Below, one piece after another: positions 48,695-58,226 of a DNA stretch of 64,000 nt; within the stretch, counting starts at the first letter, position 1; every line of letters begins with the position of its first letter. Source of the stretch: Dama dama (Eukaryota > Chordata > Mammalia > Artiodactyla > Cervidae); the NCBI RefSeq assembly GCF_033118175.1, contig NC_083695.1:33559607-33623606 (forward strand), read 5' to 3'. The position numbers were made by a program, and so were the translations under genes. Under the pieces are notes generated by a model. It saw only the letters and a list, made by a program, of their open reading frames with translations. It was not told where the DNA came from and made no database searches.

Positions 48695-49965
48695 CTAGAG
48701 CCTGGACTATGTCTATACCAATTTATGACAGCTCTTTATACATTCTTAATATTCCTATATATTTACTTATATTGATAAGTACAAAAGGTAGAAAATATTT
48801 CTACTTTGTTTCAGGAAATTGAACTTCACATGACACCTAAGGATAAAAGATTTTAAGAATCTACACATACATCCAGAAAAAAGTATAGTAAAATTTCATT
48901 CACTTAGAATTTTTGCTAATGTAGACCAAAAGTCGTGATTCTTAAGAACATAATTCAGATAAACTCTTCCATTGTGAATTAGGTTTTATTCATAAAGATT
49001 TCTCCAATTAAAAATCAGTAACTTATTTAAACAGGAAATCAAGGAGTTATATCTAATTGTGGCTTACTTACCGTTTATTGATAATTATTTTCAAATCTCT
49101 AATCCAGTAATTAATTCTTATATTAATTCTTCTATTACCTAAAATGTTTTATAGACATGTTACATTATTACATAATATAACCCTATTATAAATTGTAATG
49201 GTGTCATTAACTTAGCTCATTTTACTTGTTTAGTGCCTATTCGTTCAAGTTTATAATTGTTAATTCCCTTTATAGTAGGACTTGTACTTGGAAGTAATAA
49301 AATCAGATTTCTTTATAAATATTTATGGTACAGACCTTTCCATAAACCAGACTGTAGCCCTTTCCTTTCCTAATTATTTCCAATAAACTCTACTTGTATC
49401 TCTTTTTTTGGCCTGTGTAGCAGTCTATACTACATACTTCCTAGGAAATTTAATCTTGGACATTTATGCCTTAACTTCCAATTAGTCAAAACCTTGTCAA
49501 CTTCATGTATGTCTCTTGTTGTAAAGTGTGGAGAGGTAGTACTTAGAGTTTTTAGATAGATACGTCTAACATGGAGTCTTCTTAGCATCTATAGTCATAG
49601 GGATCACTAAGTGAATGAGTCCTCTTCTGGAGTATCAGCCTCCAGAAGAATCAGTCCAGGAGGATCTTTTTTTCATTATCTTATCTTTGTTTATCTCTTG
49701 CTGAAAGTATCCATTAGTAGGAGGTAGCAAAAAGCAGGCAGAACATGCTTTTTGAAAGTCTTAAGTTCTTCATTAAGACCTTAAAGTTTCCAAGATCTCC
49801 TTTTCTCTGCTTCTTCATCTTAGGTGAGATTGAAGGTTACCGATTTTTGACCACATCTGTCACCAGAAAGGATGCAAATTTGTGGTTTGAGAAGTTCCAG
49901 ACACCAATAAAAAGCACTATTCAATCTTTTACAAATGTCCTCTAGGCCAGATTTCATCATAAATA
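48695..49965. other. Unique intron with one possible cryptic exon
   Basis: AT-rich and mostly featureless. At 49822-49823 a pyrimidine-rich tract (ctctgcttcttcatcttag) precedes a 122-base open stretch ending in tag at 49943-49945; it is discussed as a finding. Nothing else supported. Confidence 0.45.
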
Positions 49966-50177
49966 CAGTAGTTTCCCGTACCTGCAGGGGGGTATGTTCC
50001 AACAAATTGGATTCCTGAAACTGCATGGTAGCAGACCCTATATATACTATGTTTTTTATCCCTATACATACATAACTACGATAAAGTTTAATTTATAAAT
50101 TAGGCATAGTAAGAGATTTACAACAATGACTAATAATAAAATATAATAGTTATAATCTGTAATAAAAATTATGGTAT

Positions 50178-50298
50178 GGGAATTGCCTGGTGGTCTAGTG
50201 ATTAGGACTCCATGCTTCCACTGCAGGAAACCCACATTAGATCCCTGGTTGGAGAAATAAGATCCCATAAGCCTCACAGCACAACCAAAAAAAAAAAA
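50178..50298 (+). mobile_element. Short CHR-type tRNA SINE inside the Tigger element
   Basis: It starts ggaattgcctggtggtctag, the tRNA-derived head of CHR SINEs, and ends in an A tail. The flanks aaaattatggta and aaaattatatgg look like a slightly diverged target-site duplication. The surrounding sequence is Tigger, so this insertion is younger than the transposon. Confidence 0.8.
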
Positions 50299-51359
50299 TT
50301 ATATGGTTTTTCTCTTTCTCGAAGTTATCTTATTGTACTGTATTCACCCTTCTTATGATGACAGGAAATGATTCAGTGCCTGTGTGATGAAATGAAGTGA
50401 GATGAATGACACATATTGTGATGTATTATTAAGCTAACATTGACCTTCTGATGATAACGTCAGAAGGAAGATATCAAGCCATGATGTCAGTGGTTGGGTG
50501 TCAGCAGCAGATGATGTCCATGATTGGGGATCCTTGATAGTTGAAGGGTATTTGTTTTTGTTTGTGTTTGTTTCACTGAAATCTTTTAGAAGAACATGGT
50601 AATTGGAAGTTGTCTCTTTTTAACACATCAAAGTTTTGCTGCCCTGGTGGAATCCTTCAGTGATAATAAGGGTAACTTTAATACTGCATTCCATCCATGA
50701 ATCTTGTTCCCTAATTTTGTCCTTTAAAGTCTGTGCAGTCTGAAAGACTTCAGCAAATTTTGGTGTCGTCTGAATTGCTGGTTCTGTTTCACTTTCTTCT
50801 TCGTAATCCTTCTCTGTTGATGACTCAACAGCTTCTTACAGTTTCTCATCTATTAACACTTCTTTCTCCATAGTTTCTGATGCGGTCTGCTTCTTCATCA
50901 AGCATGTTGGCAAATCCTTCTTACTGTATGAATGATTTTCCTAACTTTTCTGTTGATTCCCAGGAAGCCTTTAAAATCATTCATGACTGCAGGCCTTTAC
51001 AATTTCTAGTTTAATTAATCCGCTGTAGCTTTGATGAATATTATGTGTCTGTAACAGGGAATGATTTCCAGTATCACACTGTGTCTAGATTGGAGTCTGC
51101 ATCAATTGCTGATCAAATGTTATCAAGTACCAGGAAAGTGTATGTGGCCTTGACAAACTGAATGATGCTGTGGTCAAGGGGTTGAATCAGTGAAGTCGTG
51201 TTTGAAGTTGTAAATTTCCAGCCTCAAACATTTTCATGTTTATAACAATTCAGGTTGACCAGGTGTGTTATCCATTATTAATAGGACTGTAAATTCCAAC
51301 CTTGCCTCTTGCAAATATTTTTTCACTTATGGGATGAAACATTAGTAAAAAACCATCCA

Positions 51360-52196
51360 CCTCTTTCCCGGCTGGAACCATGGAGGGTGCAGAAGAGAAG
51401 AAAAAGAAGGTTCCTGCTGTGCCAGAAACCCTTAAGAAAAAGCGAAAGAATTTCGCAGAGCTTAAGATCAAGCGCCTGAGAAAGAAGTTTGCCCAAAAGA
51501 TGCTTCGAAAGGCAAGGAGGAAGCTTATTTATGAAAAAGCTAAGCATTACCACAAGGAATACAGGCAGATGTACAGAACCGAAATTCGAATGGCTCGTAT
51601 GGCACGGAAAGCTGGCAACTTCTATGTACCCGCGGAACCCAAATTGGCATTTGTCATCAGGATCAGAGGTATCAACGGTGTGAGCCCAAAGGTTCGAAAG
51701 GTGCTGCAGCTCCTTCGCCTCCGGCAGATCTTCAATGGCACCTTTGTGAAGCTCAACAAGGCATCAATTAACATGCTGAGAATTGTGGAGCCATACATTG
51801 CATGGGGGTACCCAAATCTGAAGTCTGTAAATGAATTGATCTACAAGCGTGGTTATGGCAAAATCAACAAAAAGCGAATTGCCCTGACAGACAACGCATT
51901 GATTGCTCGATCTCTTGGGAAATACGGAATCATCTGCATGGAGGATCTGATTCATGAGATCTATACCGTTGGAAAACGTTTCAAAGAAGCAAACAACTTC
52001 CTGTGGCCCTTTAAATTGTCTTCTCCACGAGGTGGAATGAAGAAAAAGACCACCCATTTTGTAGAAGGTGGAGATGCTGGCAACAGGGAAGACCAGATCA
52101 ACAGGCTTATTAGAAGGATGAACTAAGGTATCTACCAGGATTATTTTTGTAATCTGGTCCGTTAATAAACAATTGAAACAAATTGAAAAAAAAAAA
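51360..52196 (+). pseudogene. RPL7: RPL7 (uL30) full-length processed retrocopy inserted in a Tigger transposon
   Basis: This is an intronless copy of the ribosomal protein L7 mRNA. It starts at ctctttccc, the pyrimidine tract expected at the cap site of a ribosomal-protein (TOP) mRNA. A 20-base leader, the whole coding frame, a short 3' UTR with aataaa at 52164-52169 and an A tail follow. The 13-base duplication aaaaaaccatcca flanks it at 51347-51359 and 52197-52209; the A tail and the 3' duplication run together. This is the signature of L1-driven retroposition of a complete mRNA. It lies within the Tigger element at 49966-53084 and splits its transposase remnant. No promoter came with it beyond the TOP leader, so transcription would depend on ADK read-through or a chance promoter. 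The lack of frame damage indicates a recent insertion. Confidence 0.96.
51380..52126 (+). CDS. Intact 248-codon RPL7-like reading frame of the retrocopy
   Basis: The frame encodes a complete 248-residue ribosomal protein L7 (uL30), the full length of mammalian RPL7, a 60S subunit protein. The start lies in a strong context (accatgg) right after the TOP leader. Residues 1 to about 70 are the basic eukaryotic extension, rich in Lys and Arg ([18 protein letters not shown]). The L30-type fold follows from about residue 85 ([20 protein letters not shown]). The conserved C-terminus ends [15 protein letters not shown]. There is no stop or frameshift. Against the human protein as I know it, I see only about three conservative changes, all in the first 25 residues, and these may be the normal bovid residues. 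It could still be translated if transcribed, but by default it is a young retrocopy and not the parental gene. Confidence 0.8.
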
Positions 52197-53476
52197 AAAA
52201 AACCATCCAATAAATGAGGTGACTGTCACCACTGCTTTCTGACAGTTTTTGAGAGCAAGTGGGTTCTTTTCCCTACACACTACACGTTACTCTGGGCTTT
52301 ATCACGTGCCCTGCAGTGTTGCCACATAGTACCAGAGTTCATCTGTCCTTCCATGCTTTATACCCTGGTACCTTCTTTGCACTTTTATGAATGTAGCTTC
52401 TATTGGGCATCTTCTTCCAGAAGAGCCCAGCTTCATTGCCACTGAAGACTTGCTTTTATGGTATCCTTTCTCCTTAATCAGTTCCAACACTGTCAGGAAT
52501 GTGGCAGTAACTTCTTCATCAGCAGACTCAGCCTCTCGAGTAATTTTTATATTTTTCAGTCTAGATCTGTTCCTTAATCTGTGTAACCATCCTTTGTGTG
52601 TAGGTGTGATCACTCAGTCATGTCTGTAACTTTTATAGTTTGAGGTACAACATCAAATCTAGCACAGATTTTCTTTTTCCTTCTTCACAATTTCACAGAT
52701 AGAAAATTCATTCTTACTGTAGATCTTAGAAACCTTTTCACTTAAAGTACTTCATGGCTTCTTTTTGGCATATTCAAATCTCCAGCATCGCTACTCTTGT
52801 ACTTTGGGGCCATTAGTAAGTAAAATAAGAGTTACTTAAACATAAGCTCTGCAGTACAGTGATGGTCAATCTGGTAACCGAGGGGGCTACTGAATGGCTT
52901 ATGGGAGGCATACATCATAAAGGGATGATTCACATCCAGGGCAGGATAAATTGGGACAGTTCTCAAAATGATATGGAACTTAAAATTTATGAATTGTTTA
53001 TTTCTGGAATTTTCCATTAGACCTCAGCTGACCACTGGTAACTAAAACCACAAAAAGCAAAACTGTGGATAAGGGAGACTACTTAATGTCATTCCACTGT
53101 CATCTGCCAGGATTAAAGTAGTGTATTCGGTTACTCTGTAGTCAAAACAACCAAGCCCTAGTCCAGACTGCTGTAAGGAAGGAGCTCATTGCACTGTCCC
53201 TTTTGTTCTGCCCAGGCAGTCAGAGGTAGCTTTTCCTTTTGTTGTTTGACTGGTAGTTTGGAGGAAATAGTGGCTCTTTTGTAAAAAGTAACCAGATTAG
53301 GTTATTTGTAATAAGCCAACTATTATCAGTAATCCTTGCCATTGACATGAAGTATTATTGAGAATAGTAGTTATATTTTTATTGTGCCATTGTGATTTTC
53401 TATACAGAAACACCCAAGATTCATTATTTCTATTTTTTAAATTTATAGCTCTTTAACTGTATCCAAGATTTCACTG

Positions 53477-53690
53477 CCGGGGCTCTGCTGGTGGCTCAGT
53501 GGTAGAAAATCTGCCTACCAATGTAAGAGACGAGGGCTTGAGGGTTCAATCCCTGGTCCGGGAAGATCTCCTGGAGAAGAAAATGGCAACCCACTCCATT
53601 GTTCTTGTCTGGAAAACCCCACGGACAGAGAAGTCTAGCAGGCTATAATGGTGTTGCAAAGAGTCGGACATGACTAAGTGACTGAACAAT
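53477..53690 (+). mobile_element. Bov-tA SINE about 370 bases before the ADK exon
   Basis: gctctgctggtggctcagtg, gggttcaatccctggtccgg, tail to tgactaagtgactgaacaat. aagatttcactg flanks it at 53465-53476 and 53691-53702. It is the nearest repeat upstream of the exon. Confidence 0.94.
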
Positions 53691-54062
53691 AAGATTTCAC
53701 TGGCAGGAATGTAGGCCAGTCTTGATGTTTTATTAGAGATCCATGATATAGTACTTCTGTTCATGTATTTTTACTGTCCAAAAAGGTACTGCTACCATTT
53801 GTAATCGTTCCTTAAAAATGTGAACCACCCTCAGTATAACTCTTAACAAAACATATGGCATCTGTGTGCTGAAAATTACCAAAAGCACACTGCTTACAGT
53901 TGGCTTCTCACCTTGGTTCCCAAGTGCTCATGTACAGAATATGGACCTCATGTTCCATCTCTCTCTCTGAATGATGTAGGAGCTTTAAGCTTTCCTGGGT
54001 TAGTTTGTATGTTGAGTATTACAAAGAGAAGTCATTCTGCCTTGCTTTGGCTCTAATTGCAG

Positions 54063-54149
54063 AAAATGAAGTCACCGCTTTTGCTGTCTTGGATCAAGAC
54101 CAGAAAGAAATTGTTGATACCAATGGAGCTGGAGATGCATTTGTTGGAG
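54063..54149 (+). CDS. ADK: Adenosine kinase, internal coding exon with PfkB signature and catalytic Asp (exon 10 by human numbering)
   Basis: This exon belongs to ADK, which phosphorylates adenosine to AMP in the cytosol and nucleus and so sets adenosine levels. It is preceded by ttgcag and followed by gtacag, so both splice sites are canonical. It is 87 bp long: two bases finish a split Glu codon, 28 full codons follow, and one base opens a Gly codon, giving phase 1 at both ends. The translation contains EVTAFAVLDQDQKEI followed by DTNGAGDAFVG. The second part is PfkB signature 2, and the Asp of GAGD is the general base (Asp300 in the 345-residue human short isoform). Counting back from it, the exon covers about residues 276-305. 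It matches the human protein as I know it except at about two residues near the start and Val for Ile before DTNGAGD. The next expected segment (FLSQLV to the C-terminus) is not in the following 9.8 kb. The exon number is inferred; the family is certain. Confidence 0.94.
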
Positions 54150-54680
54150 GTACAGACTCATTTATATGATACTTACTTATAAGTTAAATATTTCCTTTAA
54201 GCCTATCTCTGCCACATGGCCAAGATTTTTTAATTTAATAACTTTTGATTTCTTCTTTTAAATAATTAACTCCTGATATTTTTTCCATATGCTTCTATCA
54301 TTGTTATGAAGGGTATATTACTACAGAAAAATACATATTTTGGGCTTAAAGGTAATTTACTATTATGCTATATCCCAGTCATTTTCACAAGATTAATTGT
54401 GTCTGTCAGAATATTGCATAAACAAGCTGCATCAAGTATAGTACATAGTATATTCATAGCACTTCAAGCTGAAATGTTAACACATTGTTGTTCTTTAAAA
54501 CAAGTTGTGAATATTAATAGTATGCTAATAACTAAGGATGATGTCTTTGGATTATATCCTTTGATTGTATCATCTGTTTCTAACACAATAGTTGGATGTT
54601 TATAAGAACTAAGTCTTTTTTGGAGTGAGTAGTCAAAAATAAAGTCAAGAAAATTGGCAGTCTTGGCTTCCTGACTTAGG

Positions 54681-54886
54681 GATTCCCTGGTGGCTCAGAC
54701 AGTAAAGGATTGCCTGCAGTGCCGGAGACCCCAGTTTGATCCCTGGGTCGGGAAGATCCCCTGGAGAAGGAAATGGCAACCCACTCCAGTATTCTTGCCT
54801 GGAGAATCCCACGGACAGAGGAGCCTGGCAGGCTACAGTCCATGGGGTTGCAAAGAGTCAGACACAGCTGAGCAACTTCACTTTCA
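54681..54886 (+). mobile_element. Bov-tA SINE with 19-bp target-site duplication
   Basis: gattccctggtggctcagac through tgagcaacttcactttca. The perfect 19-base duplication cttggcttcctgacttagg (54662-54680 and 54887-54905) marks a young insertion. Confidence 0.96.
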
Positions 54887-55263
54887 CTTGGCTTCCTGAC
54901 TTAGGTTGATGTAAAATCTGATTCATAAGTTCTGAACCCCTTCTAGCTAAGTGTAGTAAGTCTCTAGAAAGCTTTAGATTCCTGAGTGATAACCCAAAAG
55001 AGTCCCTCCTGATCTTTATTTCTCATAACATCAAGGAAAAAAGGTAAATGGAACTGACCCTTATCCTTCTTTCCTTGGAGTATAATTTGAATTATGGGAA
55101 ACTTATTTGAGATTATGTAATGGTTTTAACTTAGTATTGTTTAAAATATTTATATTCTTTTTATTTTAATGTTCTATTTCACTAGCATAAATTTTTCGTG
55201 TTTCCTTCTTTGAAACTTTTCGTTACCAGTCTTAAACTGTTAACCATAAGACTGGTAGCATGC

Positions 55264-55290
55264 TGCTCGCTTCGGCAGCACATATACTAA
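55264..55290 (+). ncRNA. U6 snRNA 5'-end fragment, tailless retroinsertion with 16-bp target-site duplication
   Basis: These 27 bases match U6 snRNA nucleotides 2-28: the 5' stem-loop tgctcgcttcggcagcac followed by atatactaa. The rest of U6 is missing and there is no separate poly(A) tail. The 16-base sequence aagactggtagcatgc occurs immediately before (55248-55263) and immediately after (55291-55306), a perfect target-site duplication. The first strand would be nicked at TCTT/A, an acceptable L1 endonuclease site. This is a dead fragment: it has no U6 promoter and most of the RNA is missing. The first G of U6 and the last A residues are ambiguous because of overlap with the target. Confidence 0.93.
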
Positions 55291-55306
55291 AAGACTGGTA
55301 GCATGC

Positions 55307-56067
55307 ACCATGCTCTGTTCTTTGGAAAGAGTACATGTGCATGCAACAAATAATGTGCTACTTTGCTGTCATTCATGTATGTTTTATTTCTTTGCTCTGA
55401 AAGTTTTCACCATTGATTAGAGTATTTTGCAGCTGTTTTTTCTATTCCATGCTGCTTCAGAGGTCTAATACCATGTAAAATCTAATACTATGTAACCTAA
55501 GAACACCTTATCCAGAATTGGGTCAAATTTTGTAATACATTAAGGAGACACTGTTGATTTCCTGGTTAAAAATTTATTAAACCAGGAATCTTAGTACAGA
55601 AACTTATAAACTTATAACTTTTGTGTGTATTATTTAAGCATTTAAAAATACTTAAAACAGTTGGAACTCTCTTTCTTTGATGTTTAGTTCGGTATCTCCT
55701 GAGGCCACCATAAATAAAATGATGATGATATGATGGTGACCTAATTAGCCACTACTTCTGATCCTCAGGCCTGGGTTTCCTAACCTTGCAACAGCAATTC
55801 CATTATAGACCCCTAACCTCTTATAATGTTTCCAGTACAAGGTAGGAATATGTAGACTTTCTGAGAAAAAGAAAAGTCATTCTTAGGATATGAAAGTAGG
55901 AGCAGCCAGCTACCCATTTGTATTATGAGCTATAAATGAACTATATCATCAAAGCACTTGGGCTCTTACAGGGTTTTCAGCCTGTTTATCTCATTTTTCT
56001 TACTCAGCCTCATGATATACTTATGGTTGGGGTACAGTGAGGTAAATAAAAAGGAAAGAGTGTGGAA
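55307..56067. other. Unique intron
   Basis: No coding exon, RNA gene or repeat recognised. Confidence 0.5.
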
Positions 56068-56300
56068 CAGGGACCTGCAAACTTTTTTATCCTAAAGGGC
56101 CAGGTAGTAAATATGTTAGGCTTTGCAAACCATATACAGGCTATACTGCATATTCTTCTCATTTGTTTTCTTGCTTGTTTCTTGTTTTGTTTTTCATTTT
56201 TTACAGTACTCTAAAAATGTGAAAACCTTTCTTCGCTCTCCAACTGTATAAAAACAGACCACAGTCTGGGTTTGACCCTTAGGCCCTGGTTTGCCAACCC
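56068..56300. mobile_element. hAT-like DNA transposon remnant (family A)
   Basis: cagggacctgcaaacttttt, aagggccaggtagtaaatat, then near the end accctggtttgccaaccc-type text. Ends are imperfectly inverted; same family as 24470 and 30334. Confidence 0.8.
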
Positions 56301-56441
56301 ATTTTTGTAATATGTTGGCAGCTTCCTCACTTGATTCACTTTCATCATACCCTGGATTTCACCACAGAGTGTTGAAATCAATATAGAGAAAGTGGAAAGC
56401 AGGCTGAAACTAGGCAGAACTTTACTGGTGAAACCTCAATT

Positions 56442-57225
56442 TAGTTCAGTTCAGTCGCTCAGTCGTGTCCGACTCTTTGCAACCCCATGAACCGCAGCAC
56501 TCCAGGCCTCCCTGTCCATCACCAACTCCTGGAGTCTACCCAAACCCATGTCTATTGAGTCGGTGATGCCATCCAACCATCTTATCCTCTGTCATCCCCT
56601 TCTCCTCCTGCCCTCAATCTTCCCCAGCATCAGTGTCTTTTCAAATGAGTCAGCTCTTCGCATGAGGTGGCCAAAGTATTGGAGTTTCAGCTTCAACATC
56701 AGTCCTTCCAATGAACACCCAAGACTGATCTTTAGGATGGACTGGTTGGATTTCCTTGCAGTCCAAGGGACTCTCAAGAGTCTTCTCCAACACCACAGTT
56801 CAAAAGCATCAATTCTTCGAGGCTCAGCTTTCTTTATAGTCCAGCTCACATTCATACCTGACTACCAGAAAAACCATAGCCTTGACTAGACGGACCTTTG
56901 TTGGCAAAGTAATATCTCTGCTTTTTAATATGCTGTCTAGGTTGGTCATAACTTTTCTTCCAAGGAGTAAGCATCTTAATTTCATGGCTGCAATCACCAT
57001 CTGCAGTGATTCTGGAGCCCAAAAAAATAAAGTCAGCCACTATTTCCACTGTTTCCCCATCTATTTCCCATGAAGTGATGGGACTGGATGCCATGATCTT
57101 AGTTTTCTGAATGTTGAGCTTTAAGCCAACTTTATCACTGCCCTCTTTCACTTTCATCAAGAGGCTCTTTAGTTCTTCTTCACTTTCTGCCATAAGGGTG
57201 GTGTCATCTGCATATCTCAATTAGG
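56442..57225 (-). mobile_element. BovB LINE, 5'-truncated, antisense
   Basis: Begins with the reversed BovB 3' end (agttcagttcagtcgctcag) and ends inside the RT frame right at the YADD motif (minus frame at 56852-57220 starts MRYADDTTLMAESEEEL). ctcaatt occurs on both sides (56435-56441 and 57226-57232), a short target-site duplication. Confidence 0.93.
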
Positions 57226-57305
57226 TAGCCATTTTTCTCATTTAACCCTACTCTCATTGCTTAACAAGATAATCAGATCCTGAAAGACTGAGTCATGCAA
57301 TGAGA

Positions 57306-57507
57306 TGTTGTTGTTGTGTTAGTCGCTCAGTTGTGCCCGACTCTTTGCGACCTCATGGACTGCAGCCCACCAGGCTGCTCTGTCCATGAGATTTTCCAGG
57401 CAAGGATACTGGAGTGGGTTGCCATTTCCTTCTCCAGGGGATCTTCCCAACCCAGGGATCAAACCGGATTTTGTGCACTGCAGGCAGATTCTTTACCGAC
57501 TGAGCTA
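57306..57507 (-). mobile_element. Bov-tA SINE, antisense
   Basis: gttgtgttagtcgctcagtt to gcaggcagattctttaccga, ending gactgagct; the reversed extreme head (accagggaagcc) is missing, so the tRNA 5' end was lost. Confidence 0.92.
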
Positions 57508-57587
57508 TAATGTTATTTTAACAGAGAATAACAGTGTTGGCTAGTTCAGCACATTCTGTTTACTTAAGTCAAGCTATACAGTAATAG

Positions 57588-57812
57588 CAATAAGTAACAT
57601 GTAGTGCCCCAAGCCAATCGATATCCTAGGCACTTTACATATATTAACTCATTTAATGTTCATAAAAGCTCCTGGAGATAAGTTATATTTAACCCCATTT
57701 TACTGATGATAAAGCTGAGACACAGAAGGGTTGGGTAACTTGCCCAAAGTCTCATAGCTAGAAAGTAGCAGAGATAGGCAGTGTGAACTGTTCTGCTTCT
57801 CTAAACTTTTAG
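57588..57812 (+). mobile_element. MIR SINE, near full length
   Basis: ctaggcactttacatatatt, ttttactgatgataaagctg, agacacagaagggttgggta and ttgcccaaagtctcatagct follow the MIR consensus including the conserved core; the first bases are less certain. Confidence 0.88.
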
Positions 57813-57952
57813 GGAAATCTCATCATTAGGACTCAGAATCATAGACCAGCCTTACTAACAGTAACTGGTTTTGCCGAAGAGAATTTTCCTGTCGTCTGCA
57901 TAGATGACTTCATTTATTGAACAGGAGCTTTTGTTATCTGATAGGATTCTGA

Positions 57953-58216
57953 AGGCAATGGCACCCCACTCCAGTACTCTTGCCTGAAAAATCCCATGGA
58001 TGGAGGAGCCTGGTAGGTTGTAGTCCATGGGGTCGCTAAGAGTCGGACAGGACTGGGCGACTTTCACTTTCACTTTCACTTTCCTTCATTGGAGAAGGAA
58101 ATGGCAACCCACTCCAGTGTTCTTGCCTGGAGAATCCCAGGGACAGGGGAGCCTGGTGGGCTGCCGTCTATGGGGTCGCACAGAGTCGGACACAACTGAA
58201 GCGACGCAGCAGCAGC
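57953..58216 (+). mobile_element. Bov-A2 dimeric SINE
   Basis: Two monomers (aggcaatggcaccccactcc and ggagaaggaaatggcaaccc) and a CAG-repeat tail. aggattctga flanks it at 57943-57952 and 58217-58226. Confidence 0.95.
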
Positions 58217-58226
58217 AGGATTCTGA

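Larger units (their letters stand above)
49966..53084 (-). mobile_element. Tigger-type (pogo/Tc1-mariner) DNA transposon, decayed, with RPL7 and SINE inserted
   Basis: The left end begins cagtagtttcccgtacctgc. The right end, read on the minus strand, gives agtctcccttatccacag, so the ends are imperfect inverted repeats of the Tigger type. Near the left end lies the family-typical block around ccctatatatactatg. Transposase remnants lie on the minus strand. 52302-52613 still translates to GWLHRLRNRSRLKNIKITREA and following residues, recognisable as the DNA-binding to catalytic linker of Tigger transposases. 52640-52800 holds the N-terminal part. The element is interrupted by a CHR-type SINE (50178-50298) and the RPL7 retrocopy (51360-52209), so little more than 2 kb is transposon. 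I do not commit to a subfamily. It is inactive. Confidence 0.85.
1..54062 (+). other. ADK: ADK intron upstream of the catalytic exon (3' part)
   Basis: Everything left of the acceptor at 54061-54062 is read as one ADK intron, because no other exon-like block with ADK coding content was found. The expected preceding exon (the segment ending near VIFTQGRDD in the mammalian protein) was looked for in the reading frames and not seen, so this intron is longer than 54 kb. It holds all repeats and retrocopies listed below up to this point. The intron assignment is inferred from the single downstream exon. Confidence 0.85.
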
